Source: Typhlomys cinereus
Taxonomy: Eukaryota; Chordata; Mammalia; Rodentia; Platacanthomyidae
NCBI GenBank assembly: GCA_023101885.1
Contig: JALPQD010000053.1
Span: forward strand, 2,978,447-3,042,446
Direction: 5' to 3'
DNA length: 64,000 bases
Shown piece after piece: positions 56,990-64,000 of the stretch. The number at the start of each line of letters is the position of its first letter. Position 1 is the first letter of the stretch. The translations under genes and the position numbers were made by a program. The notes under the pieces are model-generated. The model worked only from the letters and a program-made list of their open reading frames with translations. It ran no database searches and was not told where the DNA came from.

Positions 56990-57540
56990 GCAATAGCACT
57001 AAGCATTGTCATAATTCATTTTGTACTGCTGTTCTGAAGACTTGGAAGTCTAAGATCAGGAACTGGCAGTTTTGGTGTCTAGTAAGGGTCTGGTCTCTGC
57101 TTCCAAGACAGCCCTTTCAAAGTCCGAGTCCTCTAGAGATATATGCCTAGTCTCTAAAAAAGGTAATCTGTTCCAGAAAATGTTGGTTTTTTTCTTCCTA
57201 AGGACAAATTATTTTATTTCTGAAAAAAATAATCGGGAAGGTGAGGAAGGGGATGACCACGAATGACCACAGTGGTGGGACCTGGTCGTTACCCTGCAGA
57301 GTCTGTCTGGTCAGTCCCTAGGGATTCCAAGGTGTTTGTGTAGGAGATGCTCCCAGGAGATTCCTGTGTGAGTAGACTCCCTTCCTCCCACACATTTTCT
57401 TCCACCCCTTAGAAGAGTTCCTGGGGTGTTGTGGGGGAATTGTCCCAATAGTGGATCCCCTACTTGAAGGGAGACATTCGGAGCACTGGCACTTGCTGTG
57501 ATGGGGAGCTCCAATGTTGAGGGCACTGTCCCCAGGGAGA
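56990..57540. other. Unclassified, with a possible MaLR end
   Basis: 'cattttgtactgctgttctgaagacttggaagtctaag' (57018-57057) looks like an antisense MLT1-type LTR piece. The rest is not recognised. Confidence 0.35.
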
Positions 57541-58504
57541 CCTTCTATGTAATCAAAATAAGCTCCATAGTGGCGTCTAGAATTACCTTTATCCAGGATC
57601 CCGATAGATGGATAAGGAGATCAGAGAACAGACATGCAACTCTGGGCCAAGGGAACCTGAACCCATTTATTGAAGTTTACAGCAGAGTTTATATTAGACA
57701 ATCTAGGGTAAAGGGCAAAGAATGTGTCACCACACCCACAAACAGAGGAAAACAAAGAAACACGTGCCCTCCTAGTTTCCTATTCTATGTGCTCAGCAGG
57801 AATCACCTTTTGTACAAACAATTTTTAGGTACCTAACCCGTTGTTTGAGGATAAAGGCACAAACAGGTCCTATCACACATTAACAGGCTCCAGTCCATTT
57901 CCCCAGTATCTTCAAATCTATCTATTTTACAATGTTTTACCATCTACTTGTTGTGTGGGACCAGACATGATGTCTCCAGGTAAAGTTAAAAACAAAACAG
58001 GCATGACACTTAGTTGCTAAAAGGGAAGGGACAATGAATGCTTCAAAGCAGATTTACCTGGCTCATGCATTAACATATCTCAAATGTGTAGGGAAGGAAC
58101 TGTAGGAAGAGGTGATAACCTAGCTAGTCCTGAGAAGAACAAAAGAGATCTAAGAACAGATAGTGGGTAACTCAACTCCCAGAGGAAGGAATTCACCTGT
58201 CATTGTCTATGTAGCAAGAGGCAAAACTCAATTTAGAAAAAAAGAGAGGAGTCCCTGACAACTGTCCATTCTCATTCCCCAGAGAACAGGCTTTAGGCTT
58301 GACAACTCCCATATTTCTCTTATTTATTCCAAATAAGTCATGTCCTGTTTCCAGAAAATGCTTCCCTAAAGCAGTTTTCCCCATGCGGCAACCTTGTCAA
58401 AATAACATGGTTGGTAGAGGATGCGGCATAAAATCATTTGGGGACCCCAAGAAAGTTCCTGATGGTGATGATGATCACCACAGAGGAACCCTAATCATTA
58501 CCTA
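57541..58504 (-). mobile_element. Possible old retroviral LTR
   Basis: Read on the minus strand, an AATAAA at about 57667 is followed by 'tgggttcaggttcccttggc' and '…ctgttctctgatctcc'. This resembles an R/U5 junction. The ~850 bases upstream would be U3. I found no terminal inverted repeats, primer site or target duplication, so this is tentative. Confidence 0.3.
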
Positions 58505-58904
58505 GTTAAAAGAGAACCTTTATGCCCCAGAGCTTCCCAGAAGCAACTTCATGCTGGGAAGAGGAATCCTGCCATGAGGTCTGTGAGTTAAGTCATGGCT
58601 CCAAGGACTTTGACTTCCTGTAAGGGTCAGTGCGTCTCCACTTGTCTGTTCCTCCCATTCACCTTCACAGGTGGGAACCCTGTCCCTTAGTTTTTATCTC
58701 CTTCTCATTAGATTTCTCTTGCCTTTTGATAAGCCATCTGGCTCTAAGCTGGATTTTAATGGAAGCAAAAACTGCTGTAAAAACATAGAACTCAAGGGAG
58801 AGAAGGACCAGTGAGGCCTTTGAAGAAAAGAGAGGAAACTCGGTGTCAAGACTTGACTGCTCAGAAGGGAACAGCAAGATGAAGTGGATAACTGACTCTG
58901 GCAT
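58505..58904. other. 5' flank of the provirus, unclassified
   Basis: No gene or named repeat. The four bases gcat (58901-58904) immediately before the LTR would be the target duplication if the LTR start is right; the matching copy lies beyond the window. Confidence 0.4.
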
Positions 58905-59062
58905 TGTGGGACTTTAAGATAGGCTTCCCTTCCCCCAGCACCTAGCTCTCCGCCCGCGCGCATTCTGAAACTTCCCGCTGGCGCCAGCCCAAAGGCGCCA
59001 ACCTTGTTTACGTGATCTCAGGCGGGATGTGCCATTCCACCCTCCACCCTGGGCGGTACGGG

Positions 59063-59187
59063 AACTGCCCAGAGACTCCGCTATCAGCAAAAGAACATTT
59101 GGTGGTCAGCTTTATCACCCCATAACTCAACTGCCCAGAGACTCCGCTATCAACAAAAGAACATTTGGTGGTTAACTTTATTGTGTG
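59063..59187 (+). promoter_or_regulatory. U3 tandem direct repeat, enhancer-like
   Basis: Two copies offset by 66 bases (starting 59063 and 59129) share about 53 bases with few differences, e.g. 'actccgctatcagcaaaaga' versus 'actccgctatcaacaaaaga'. Duplicated enhancers upstream of the TATA box are a known gammaretroviral feature. Which factors bind is not determined. Confidence 0.8.
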
Positions 59188-59223
59188 CCGTGTTCCCATA
59201 GAGTTTGCTGTGACTGCTTTCAT

Positions 59224-59230
59224 TATAAAA
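59224..59230 (+). promoter_or_regulatory. LTR TATA box
   Basis: TATAAAA, about 25-30 bases before the presumed R start. Confidence 0.8.
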
Positions 59231-59298
59231 ACCCTACCCCGATCTCAGTCGGGGCGCTCCTTCCTTGCTTGCAAGAGGGACGGGTCCTGGCGAGCCAG

Positions 59299-59304
59299 AT
59301 TAAA
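59299..59304 (+). terminator. LTR polyadenylation signal
   Basis: ATTAAA variant within R. It is followed by a CTTGC-rich region, as in gammaretroviral R/U5. Confidence 0.65.
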
Positions 59305-59397
59305 CTTGCCTTATGCCTCTTGCAGCAACCGCTTGGTCCTCGTGGTTCTTCTCGGGGTCTGGGTGGGTGATAAACAGGGACTTCGGTTCCAACATAT

Positions 59398-59415
59398 TGG
59401 GGGCTCGTCCGGGAT
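59398..59415 (+). promoter_or_regulatory. Primer-binding site for tRNA-Pro
   Basis: TGGGGGCTCGTCCGGGAT, a perfect complement to the 3' end of proline tRNA. It starts three bases after the LTR's terminal CA. Its intactness supports the LTR boundary and the gammaretroviral assignment. Confidence 0.95.
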
Positions 59416-59454
59416 GCCCTCAGCCCCAGAAGGAACAGCGAAGACCCAGGGTTG

Positions 59455-59464
59455 AAGGTAAGCG
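59455..59464 (+). promoter_or_regulatory. Probable major splice donor
   Basis: GAAG|GTAAGC, GT at 59458-59459, between primer site and packaging hairpins. This is where gammaretroviruses splice to make env mRNA. Confidence 0.6.
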
Positions 59465-59561
59465 TGTTCTTGTCTTTGTCTTTGTGTTCCTCTAAGATTT
59501 TCCTTTCATTTTAGAAGGAACGCCGTGGACTCAGTGTGAGCGCTGTGCCCTTTTAAGGGGT

Positions 59562-59610
59562 GAGCAGACGTGCTCTAGGGTACCCTGTAGAACGAGGGGG
59601 ACGCCCCTCG
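59562..59610 (+). promoter_or_regulatory. Packaging-signal-like hairpins with GACG tetraloops
   Basis: Hairpin 1 at 59562-59575 has stem GAGCA/TGCTC and loop GACG. Hairpin 2 at 59593-59610 has stem CGAGGGG/CCCCTCG and loop GACG. A 10-base palindrome, AGGGTACCCT (59577-59586), lies between them. GACG tetraloop pairs and palindromic dimerisation stems are established parts of gammaretroviral packaging signals. Confidence 0.75.
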
Positions 59611-59645
59611 CTCGGGGACAGCAGGCCGTGAGTTAAATTAGACTC

Positions 59646-61439
59646 ATGGTGAGACTATTCGGGGAAGGAGGCCATATCAAGGACCTCTGGGATCCCCGAG
59701 CCAGGTTACTGCCGGCATCTTTTGCTTTTGATTCTCCGCCTGGAACGGGAGCGCTCCAGTGGACACTTGTTGATTGGAGATCTCGTCTTGTTGTCAGTTT
59801 TGTGTTGGCGTCTTTTAGTGTGTTTCTGGTATATTTTTGTCATCAAGAGATACGTATCATGGGACAGGTTCAGACTACTCCTTTGGACTTGATGCTGGGG
59901 CACTGGAAGGACATTAGGGAAAGAGGACATAACCTATCTTTCGACTTACGAAAAGGAAGGTGGCAAATCTATTGCAGAAATGAATGGCCCACCTTCAAAG
60001 TGGGGTGGCCGGCTGGCAGCTCCTTTCAGAAGGAATTAATCTCTCTAGTCAAGAAGCAGGTTTTCCAGGACGGATCCCACGGACACCCCGACCAGGTCCC
60101 ATACATCGTCACCTGGGAAAATCTAGTCCGAGACCCTCCCTCTTGGATGAAATCTTTTATTCCCCAACCTCTCCCTGTTTTAACTCTCTCTACTCCCGCT
60201 TCGGACCCTAAGTCCAGACCACAGGTGATTCCTGAGGATGAGACCCAGAAAGAACTGCTGGATCAACCGCCACCCTACCCGGAACATCAAAGAGGTCCAA
60301 AAGAGCTGCCTGGACTTCCTCCTACCCCCCCCTCTATCCCCTCCACACCACCTTCCGCTCCTCCTCCTTCTTCACCCTCTACTCTTTACCCATCGCTAGA
60401 TCCCTTCCTGCAGGGACCTGCGGCAGGGACAAGACGAAAGGTCCAACTGGATAAAGAGGCTATCCCTATGTCGCCTCTATGGGAGTACGGCCTTCCTGAT
60501 GATCAGGGAAATCAGCCCCTTCAGTACTGGCCTTTCTCCTCCTCTGATCTTTACAATTGGAGGAATCAGAATCCCTCTTTTTCTGAGAACCCAGATGCTT
60601 TAATTTCTCTCATAGATTCAGTGCTTTATTCCCACCAGCCAACATGGGAGGACTACCAGCAACTGCTGGGGGCCCTTCTCACCACAGAGGAAAAACAAAG
60701 AGTTCTGCTGGAAGCTCGCAAGAATGTGCCTGGGGAGGATGGAAGACCTACCATAATTCCCGCCCTCATAGATGCGGCTTCACCCTTAACAAGACCTAAC
60801 TGGGACTACCAGACCCCTGAAGGTAGGGAGCGTCTCAATGTGTATCGCCAGACTCTAATGGCAGGTCTCCGAGGTGCGGCCAAACGACCCACCAATCTGA
60901 CTAAGGTAAGAGAAATATTACAAGGTCCGGGGGAAGCTCCTGCTATTTTCTTAGAACGGCTTATGGAAGCTTTTCGTAGGTTTACCCCCTTTGACCCCAC
61001 TAGTGATGAACATAAAGCGACAGTAATGATGGCTTTTATTGACCAGTCAGCTAAGGATATTAAAAAGAAATTGCAAAGAATAGAAGGATTACAGGATAAG
61101 TCGCTGAGGGACATAGTGCAGGTAGCTGAGAAAGTATATTATAATAGAGATGTTGAGGAAGAAAAGAAAGAAAAGGAAAAGGACTTAAGAGATAAGAGAC
61201 ATGAGAGGAAGCTCACTCAAATCCTGGCTGTGGTAGTACAGCATAGACCGCCAAGACAGGGAGGCAGGCAGGGACACCTGGGCAACAAGGAACATCCTCA
61301 GAAGACCGACCGGAACCAATGTTTTCGATGTGGAGAAAAAGGACACTGGGCCAAGGACTGTCCACAGAAACCCAAATTCCAAAGGCGACCTGTAAGTAAC
61401 CCCTCAAAAATATTAACCCTGGGAGAAGACTCGGACTAG
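59646..61439 (+). CDS. Glycosylated-Gag-like extended Gag
   Basis: The gag frame continues upstream to an in-frame ATG at 59646, giving 71 extra residues ahead of Gag (597 in total). An in-frame TAA at 59634 rules out an earlier start. The leader has a hydrophobic segment at about residues 48-64 (LVVSFVLASFSVFLVYF), just before the Gag methionine, as expected for a type II signal-anchor. In murine leukaemia viruses the equivalent protein starts at a CUG; here it is an ATG in a weaker context (C at -3, G at +4) than the Gag ATG (A at -3, G at +4). No ATG lies between them, so leaky scanning could give both products. Known roles in the family are infectivity and host-factor counteraction; whether this one works is unknown. 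Confidence 0.7.
   Translation: MVRLFGEGGHIKDLWDPRARLLPASFAFDSPPGTGALQWTLVDWRSRLVVSFVLASFSVFLVYFCHQEIRIMGQVQTTPLDLMLGHWKDIRERGHNLSFDLRKGRWQIYCRNEWPTFKVGWPAGSSFQKELISLVKKQVFQDGSHGHPDQVPYIVTWENLVRDPPSWMKSFIPQPLPVLTLSTPASDPKSRPQVIPEDETQKELLDQPPPYPEHQRGPKELPGLPPTPPSIPSTPPSAPPPSSPSTLYPSLDPFLQGPAAGTRRKVQLDKEAIPMSPLWEYGLPDDQGNQPLQYWPFSSSDLYNWRNQNPSFSENPDALISLIDSVLYSHQPTWEDYQQLLGALLTTEEKQRVLLEARKNVPGEDGRPTIIPALIDAASPLTRPNWDYQTPEGRERLNVYRQTLMAGLRGAAKRPTNLTKVREILQGPGEAPAIFLERLMEAFRRFTPFDPTSDEHKATVMMAFIDQSAKDIKKKLQRIEGLQDKSLRDIVQVAEKVYYNRDVEEEKKEKEKDLRDKRHERKLTQILAVVVQHRPPRQGGRQGHLGNKEHPQKTDRNQCFRCGEKGHWAKDCPQKPKFQRRPVSNPSKILTLGEDSD
59859..61439 (+). CDS. gag: Gammaretroviral Gag polyprotein, intact frame
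   Basis: 526 codons, starting MGQVQTTPLD with Gly2 for myristoylation. Matrix spans roughly residues 1-125. A proline-rich p12-like region (about 126-210) has late-domain motifs PPPY at 137-140 and PSAP at 165-168. Capsid (about 211-470) has 'LQYWPFSSSDLYNW' and the major homology region near 354-380 (LQGPGEAPAIFLERLMEAF). A basic nucleocapsid has one zinc knuckle, CFRCGEKGHWAKDC, at 488-501. It ends in TAG (61437-61439), the usual gammaretroviral gag-pol boundary. Length and domain order are normal and no break is seen. Both an AUG with good context and all assembly motifs are present. Confidence 0.95.
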   Translation: MGQVQTTPLDLMLGHWKDIRERGHNLSFDLRKGRWQIYCRNEWPTFKVGWPAGSSFQKELISLVKKQVFQDGSHGHPDQVPYIVTWENLVRDPPSWMKSFIPQPLPVLTLSTPASDPKSRPQVIPEDETQKELLDQPPPYPEHQRGPKELPGLPPTPPSIPSTPPSAPPPSSPSTLYPSLDPFLQGPAAGTRRKVQLDKEAIPMSPLWEYGLPDDQGNQPLQYWPFSSSDLYNWRNQNPSFSENPDALISLIDSVLYSHQPTWEDYQQLLGALLTTEEKQRVLLEARKNVPGEDGRPTIIPALIDAASPLTRPNWDYQTPEGRERLNVYRQTLMAGLRGAAKRPTNLTKVREILQGPGEAPAIFLERLMEAFRRFTPFDPTSDEHKATVMMAFIDQSAKDIKKKLQRIEGLQDKSLRDIVQVAEKVYYNRDVEEEKKEKEKDLRDKRHERKLTQILAVVVQHRPPRQGGRQGHLGNKEHPQKTDRNQCFRCGEKGHWAKDCPQKPKFQRRPVSNPSKILTLGEDSD

Positions 61440-61472
61440 GGGGGACGGGGTTCAGCATCCCTCCCTGAACCC
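61437..61472 (+). promoter_or_regulatory. gag-pol stop-codon readthrough signal
   Basis: UAG followed by a G run, then an exact 8-bp stem GGGTTCAG (61448-61455) with CTGAACCC (61465-61472) and a C-rich loop. Gammaretroviruses use UAG readthrough stimulated by a pseudoknot at this place. The loop could pair further downstream, which I did not model. The protease frame continues directly after the stop, as readthrough requires. Confidence 0.7.
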
Positions 61473-64000
61473 AGGGTAACCTTAATGGTGGAGGGGAAGA
61501 AAACAGAGTTCTTAGTAGACACAGGGGCCCAACATTCGTTCCTAACACAAGATCAAGGAAAACGATCTGGAAAGACTTCTTGGGTACAGGGGGCAACAGG
61601 GATATTCATGGACTACCCGAAGAAAGGTGGACCTCGGCGTGGGCTGGGTATCCCACTCATTCTTAGTCATCCCTGACTGCCCATACCCACTCTTGGGACG
61701 AGACTTATTAACAAAGGTGGGAGCCCAAATCCATTTCTCAACAGAAGGGACTACTGTAACCAATGAACAAGGACAGCCCCTTCAGATTTTAACCCTCAAA
61801 CTACAAGATGAATATAGACTTTTCGAGTTTCCACTAGAAGAGACCACAGATGGCTCCATGGTTACGGAGATACCCAAAGGCATGGGCAGAGACTGGTGGT
61901 CTAGGGGAAGCTGTTAATCAGCCACCTGTCCATATAGAATTAAAATCTCAAGCACTGCCCATAGTCGTCTGCCAATACCCAATGACTGCTGAAGCCAGAG
62001 AGGGAATTAAACCCCATATAGCTAGGTTGTTGGAAGCAGGGGTCCTCCGCCCATGCCGGTCAGCATGGAACACACCTCTACTACCAGTCCGGAAGCCTGG
62101 CACCAATGATTACCGGCCTGTGCAGGACTTACGAGAGGTAAATAAACGGACAGCCGACATTCACCCGACTGTCCCAAACCCATATATTCTCCTAAGTTCT
62201 TTGCCACCAGACCAAATCTGGTATACGGTGCTGGACTTAAAGGATGCATTTTTTTGCCTAAAACTGGCCCCGGCCAGTCAACCACTCTTCGCATTCGAAT
62301 GGAAGGACCCTGAGACCGGAACCTCTGGACAGCTCACATGGACCAGGTTGCCACAGGGATTCAAGAATTCCCCCACCATCTTCGATGAGGCGTTGCACCA
62401 GGACCTCCTCTCTTTCTGCACTCGGAACCCACAGGTAACTCTCCTACAATACGTAGATGATCTACTGCTGGCGGCCCCAGACGAGTCCACCTGTCGGGAA
62501 GGCACCGGGAGACTCCTGAAAGAACTGGGAGGCCTAGGATACCGGGCATCAGCGAAGAAAGCCCAGATCTGTAAAACAAAGGTCAGTTACCTGGGGTATC
62601 AGCTGGAGGGAGGAAAGCGTTGGCTGACGGAGGCACGGAAGCAGACTGTGTTTCATATTCCGCCTCCTCAAAATCCTAAACAAATGAGGGAATTCTTAGG
62701 CACGGCAGGATTTTGCAGACTCTGGATACCAGGGTTCGTGGAATTGGCAGCCCCCCTGTCTGCGTTGACTAAGAACAGTGCCCCATTCACTTGGACTGAA
62801 AGAGAGCAACTGCCCTTTGACCAAATAAAACAGGCCCTTATGACAGCGCCAGCTCTGGCCCTGCCAGATACAACTAAGCCCTTCCACTTGTATGTGGCAG
62901 AGAATAGGGGCATAGCAAAGGGGGTGTTGACTCAACAATTGGGGCCCTGAAAGAGGCCGGTAGCGTACCTCTCTAAAACATTGGACCCGGTAGCGGCAGG
63001 ATGGCCGGCTTGCTTGCGCATAATAGCTGCTACCGCAACTTTAGTAAAGGATGCCGATAAATTGACTATGGGGCAGAATCTGACTGTGGTGGCCCCCCAT
63101 GCCCTAGAAAATGTCATTAGACAACCACCGGATCGTTGGCTCACCAACGCCCGAATGACTCATTATCAAGTGTTGCTGTTAAACAATGACAGAATAACGT
63201 TTGCACCAGCAACTGGACTTAATCCCGCCACCTTGCTGCCGGACCCAGACCTAGAGCCCCCGATTCATGACTGTCAACAAGTCCTCGCTGGGGCCCATGG
63301 CTGGCGGAAAGACCTGACCGACCAGCCCTTGCTGGATGCAGAGACTACCTGGTTCACGGACGGCAGCAGCTTCTTGGACCAAGGAGATAGGCGAGCCGGG
63401 GCTGCAGTGGTGGACGGAAAACAGGTCATCTAGGCGTCAGCCCTTCCGGCAGGAACCTCAGCACAGAGAGCAGAGTTGGTTGCTTTGACAAAAGCCTTGG
63501 AGTTGGGAAAGGGACGGCGGATTAACATCTACACGGACAGCCGGTATGCATTTGCAACCGCTCATGTACATGGGGCCATTTATCAACAAAGAGGACTGCT
63601 GACCTCAGAAGGTAAGGCCATAAAAAATAAACGGGAGATGCTTGACCTTCTGGCTGCTCTACATCTTCCTGCAAAGGTGAGTATAATACATACCCCGGGA
63701 CACAAAAAAACTAAAACTCTGATAGCATTGGGAAATGATATGGCAGATAAAGAAGCAAAGAAAGCTGCCTATCAGTCAACTTCTATTCTAATATTAGGAA
63801 CCCTAAAGCCAGTCTATGAATATACCCAGAAAGACCTGCAGTTAATAGAGAAATTGGACAAATCCTATGATGATAAATTAGGGGCCTGGAGAACCCCTAC
63901 TGGACAAATTATACTCCCTCAGAAAGAAGCTAAAGAATTAATCAAACAAATGCATCAATGGACGCATTTGGGAGCAGCAAAAATCAGAGAACTCATTAAG
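61440..64000 (+). pseudogene. pol: Gammaretroviral pro-pol, broken, continues past window
   Basis: Protease has active-site LVDTGAQHS in the gag frame, then a +1 frame change at about 61586-61606. The protease C-terminus ('[19 protein letters not shown]') is in the next frame, and a second +1 change comes at about 61846-61870. Reverse transcriptase then runs open to 62947, with '[14 protein letters not shown]', '[17 protein letters not shown]' and catalytic YVDD at 62450-62461. A TGA at 62948-62950 interrupts the connection region and a TAG at 63431-63433 interrupts RNase H. RNase H catalytic acidic residues are otherwise present (FTDGSS, RAELVAL, YTDSRYAF, GNDMADKEA). The frame then stays open for 189 codons to the window end, reaching the integrase zinc-binding H-x3-H (HQWTH). 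Non-functional as read. Confidence 0.92.

Larger units (their letters stand above)
58905..59394 (+). repeat. Gammaretroviral 5' LTR
   Basis: Taken as TGTGGGA…TTCCAACA, imperfect inverted ends, about 490 bp. U3 holds a GC-rich early part (58950-59010) and a tandem duplication (59063-59187). A TATA box lies at 59224-59230 and an ATTAAA poly-A signal at 59299-59304, so R begins near 59252. The 3' edge is firm because the primer site follows three bases later. The 5' edge is less certain. Confidence 0.8.
58905..64000 (+). mobile_element. Gammaretroviral endogenous provirus, 5' part
   Basis: Order seen: 5' LTR, proline-tRNA primer site, leader with packaging-type hairpins, gag, protease, reverse transcriptase, RNase H and the start of integrase. 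The window edge cuts it, so env and the 3' LTR are unseen. Gag and Pol motifs and the primer site place it in the gammaretrovirus (murine-leukaemia-like, class I) group. gag is open; pro-pol has two frame shifts and two premature stops. Without the 3' LTR its age cannot be estimated from LTR divergence. Confidence 0.95.

Noticed and set aside
59313..59495. Short open frame starting in the LTR R region, possibly an uORF peptide
   Set aside because: It crosses the primer site and non-coding leader. It may affect scanning but there is no evidence for a functional peptide.

Overview
This window is mammalian nuclear DNA, almost certainly from a myodont rodent. The evidence is the repeat content: many copies of a B2-superfamily tRNA-derived SINE (a 'ggctggagagatggctcag' type head, a CA-repeat and an AATAAA/poly-A tail), B4/ID/B1-like SINEs, L1 LINEs with G-rich 3' ends, and MaLR-type LTRs of the ORR1/MT/MST kind. 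The B2-like SINE body does not look like the standard mouse B2. A jerboa-type (Dipodoidea) or early-branching muroid genome is my best guess, but that is inference. No bacterial features, CRISPR arrays or operons are present.

Layout. Positions 1-4.5 kb are repeats (SINE, L1 3' UTR, MaLR LTR) and unrecognised sequence. Positions 4.5-8.4 kb hold the only clearly intact cellular coding sequence: one long minus-strand exon (1286 codons plus stop) of a SPATA31-family gene, a testis/spermatid protein family, with a recognisable splice acceptor at its 5' edge. Positions 8.4-55 kb are gene-poor. This stretch is a patchwork of truncated L1s, solo MaLR LTRs, SINEs and microsatellites, many with target-site duplications (TSDs) readable from the sequence and several nested one inside another. 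Positions 55.3-56.2 kb hold an intronless, frame-broken prohibitin-2 (PHB2) retropseudogene on the minus strand. Positions 56.2-58.9 kb are mostly unclassified, including a stretch that may be an old LTR.

From about 58.9 kb to the window edge lies the 5' part of a gammaretroviral endogenous provirus on the plus strand. It has a 5' LTR (about 490 bp, TATA box, ATTAAA signal, a 66-bp tandem duplication in U3), a proline-tRNA primer-binding site, a splice donor, and a leader with two GACG-tetraloop hairpins flanking a palindrome (a packaging-signal layout). Next come an uninterrupted gag with an AUG-started upstream extension that looks like glycosylated Gag, and a UAG readthrough junction with a downstream stem. 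Pro-pol carries two frame shifts and two premature stops, both at positions where the family has tryptophan. The window ends inside the integrase N-terminal domain, so env and the 3' LTR are not visible. gag, leader and LTR look well preserved while pol is broken, so this copy could not make its own enzymes.

The strongest candidates for a second look are the preserved gag/glyco-Gag leader and packaging region of this provirus, and the long open SPATA31-type exon.
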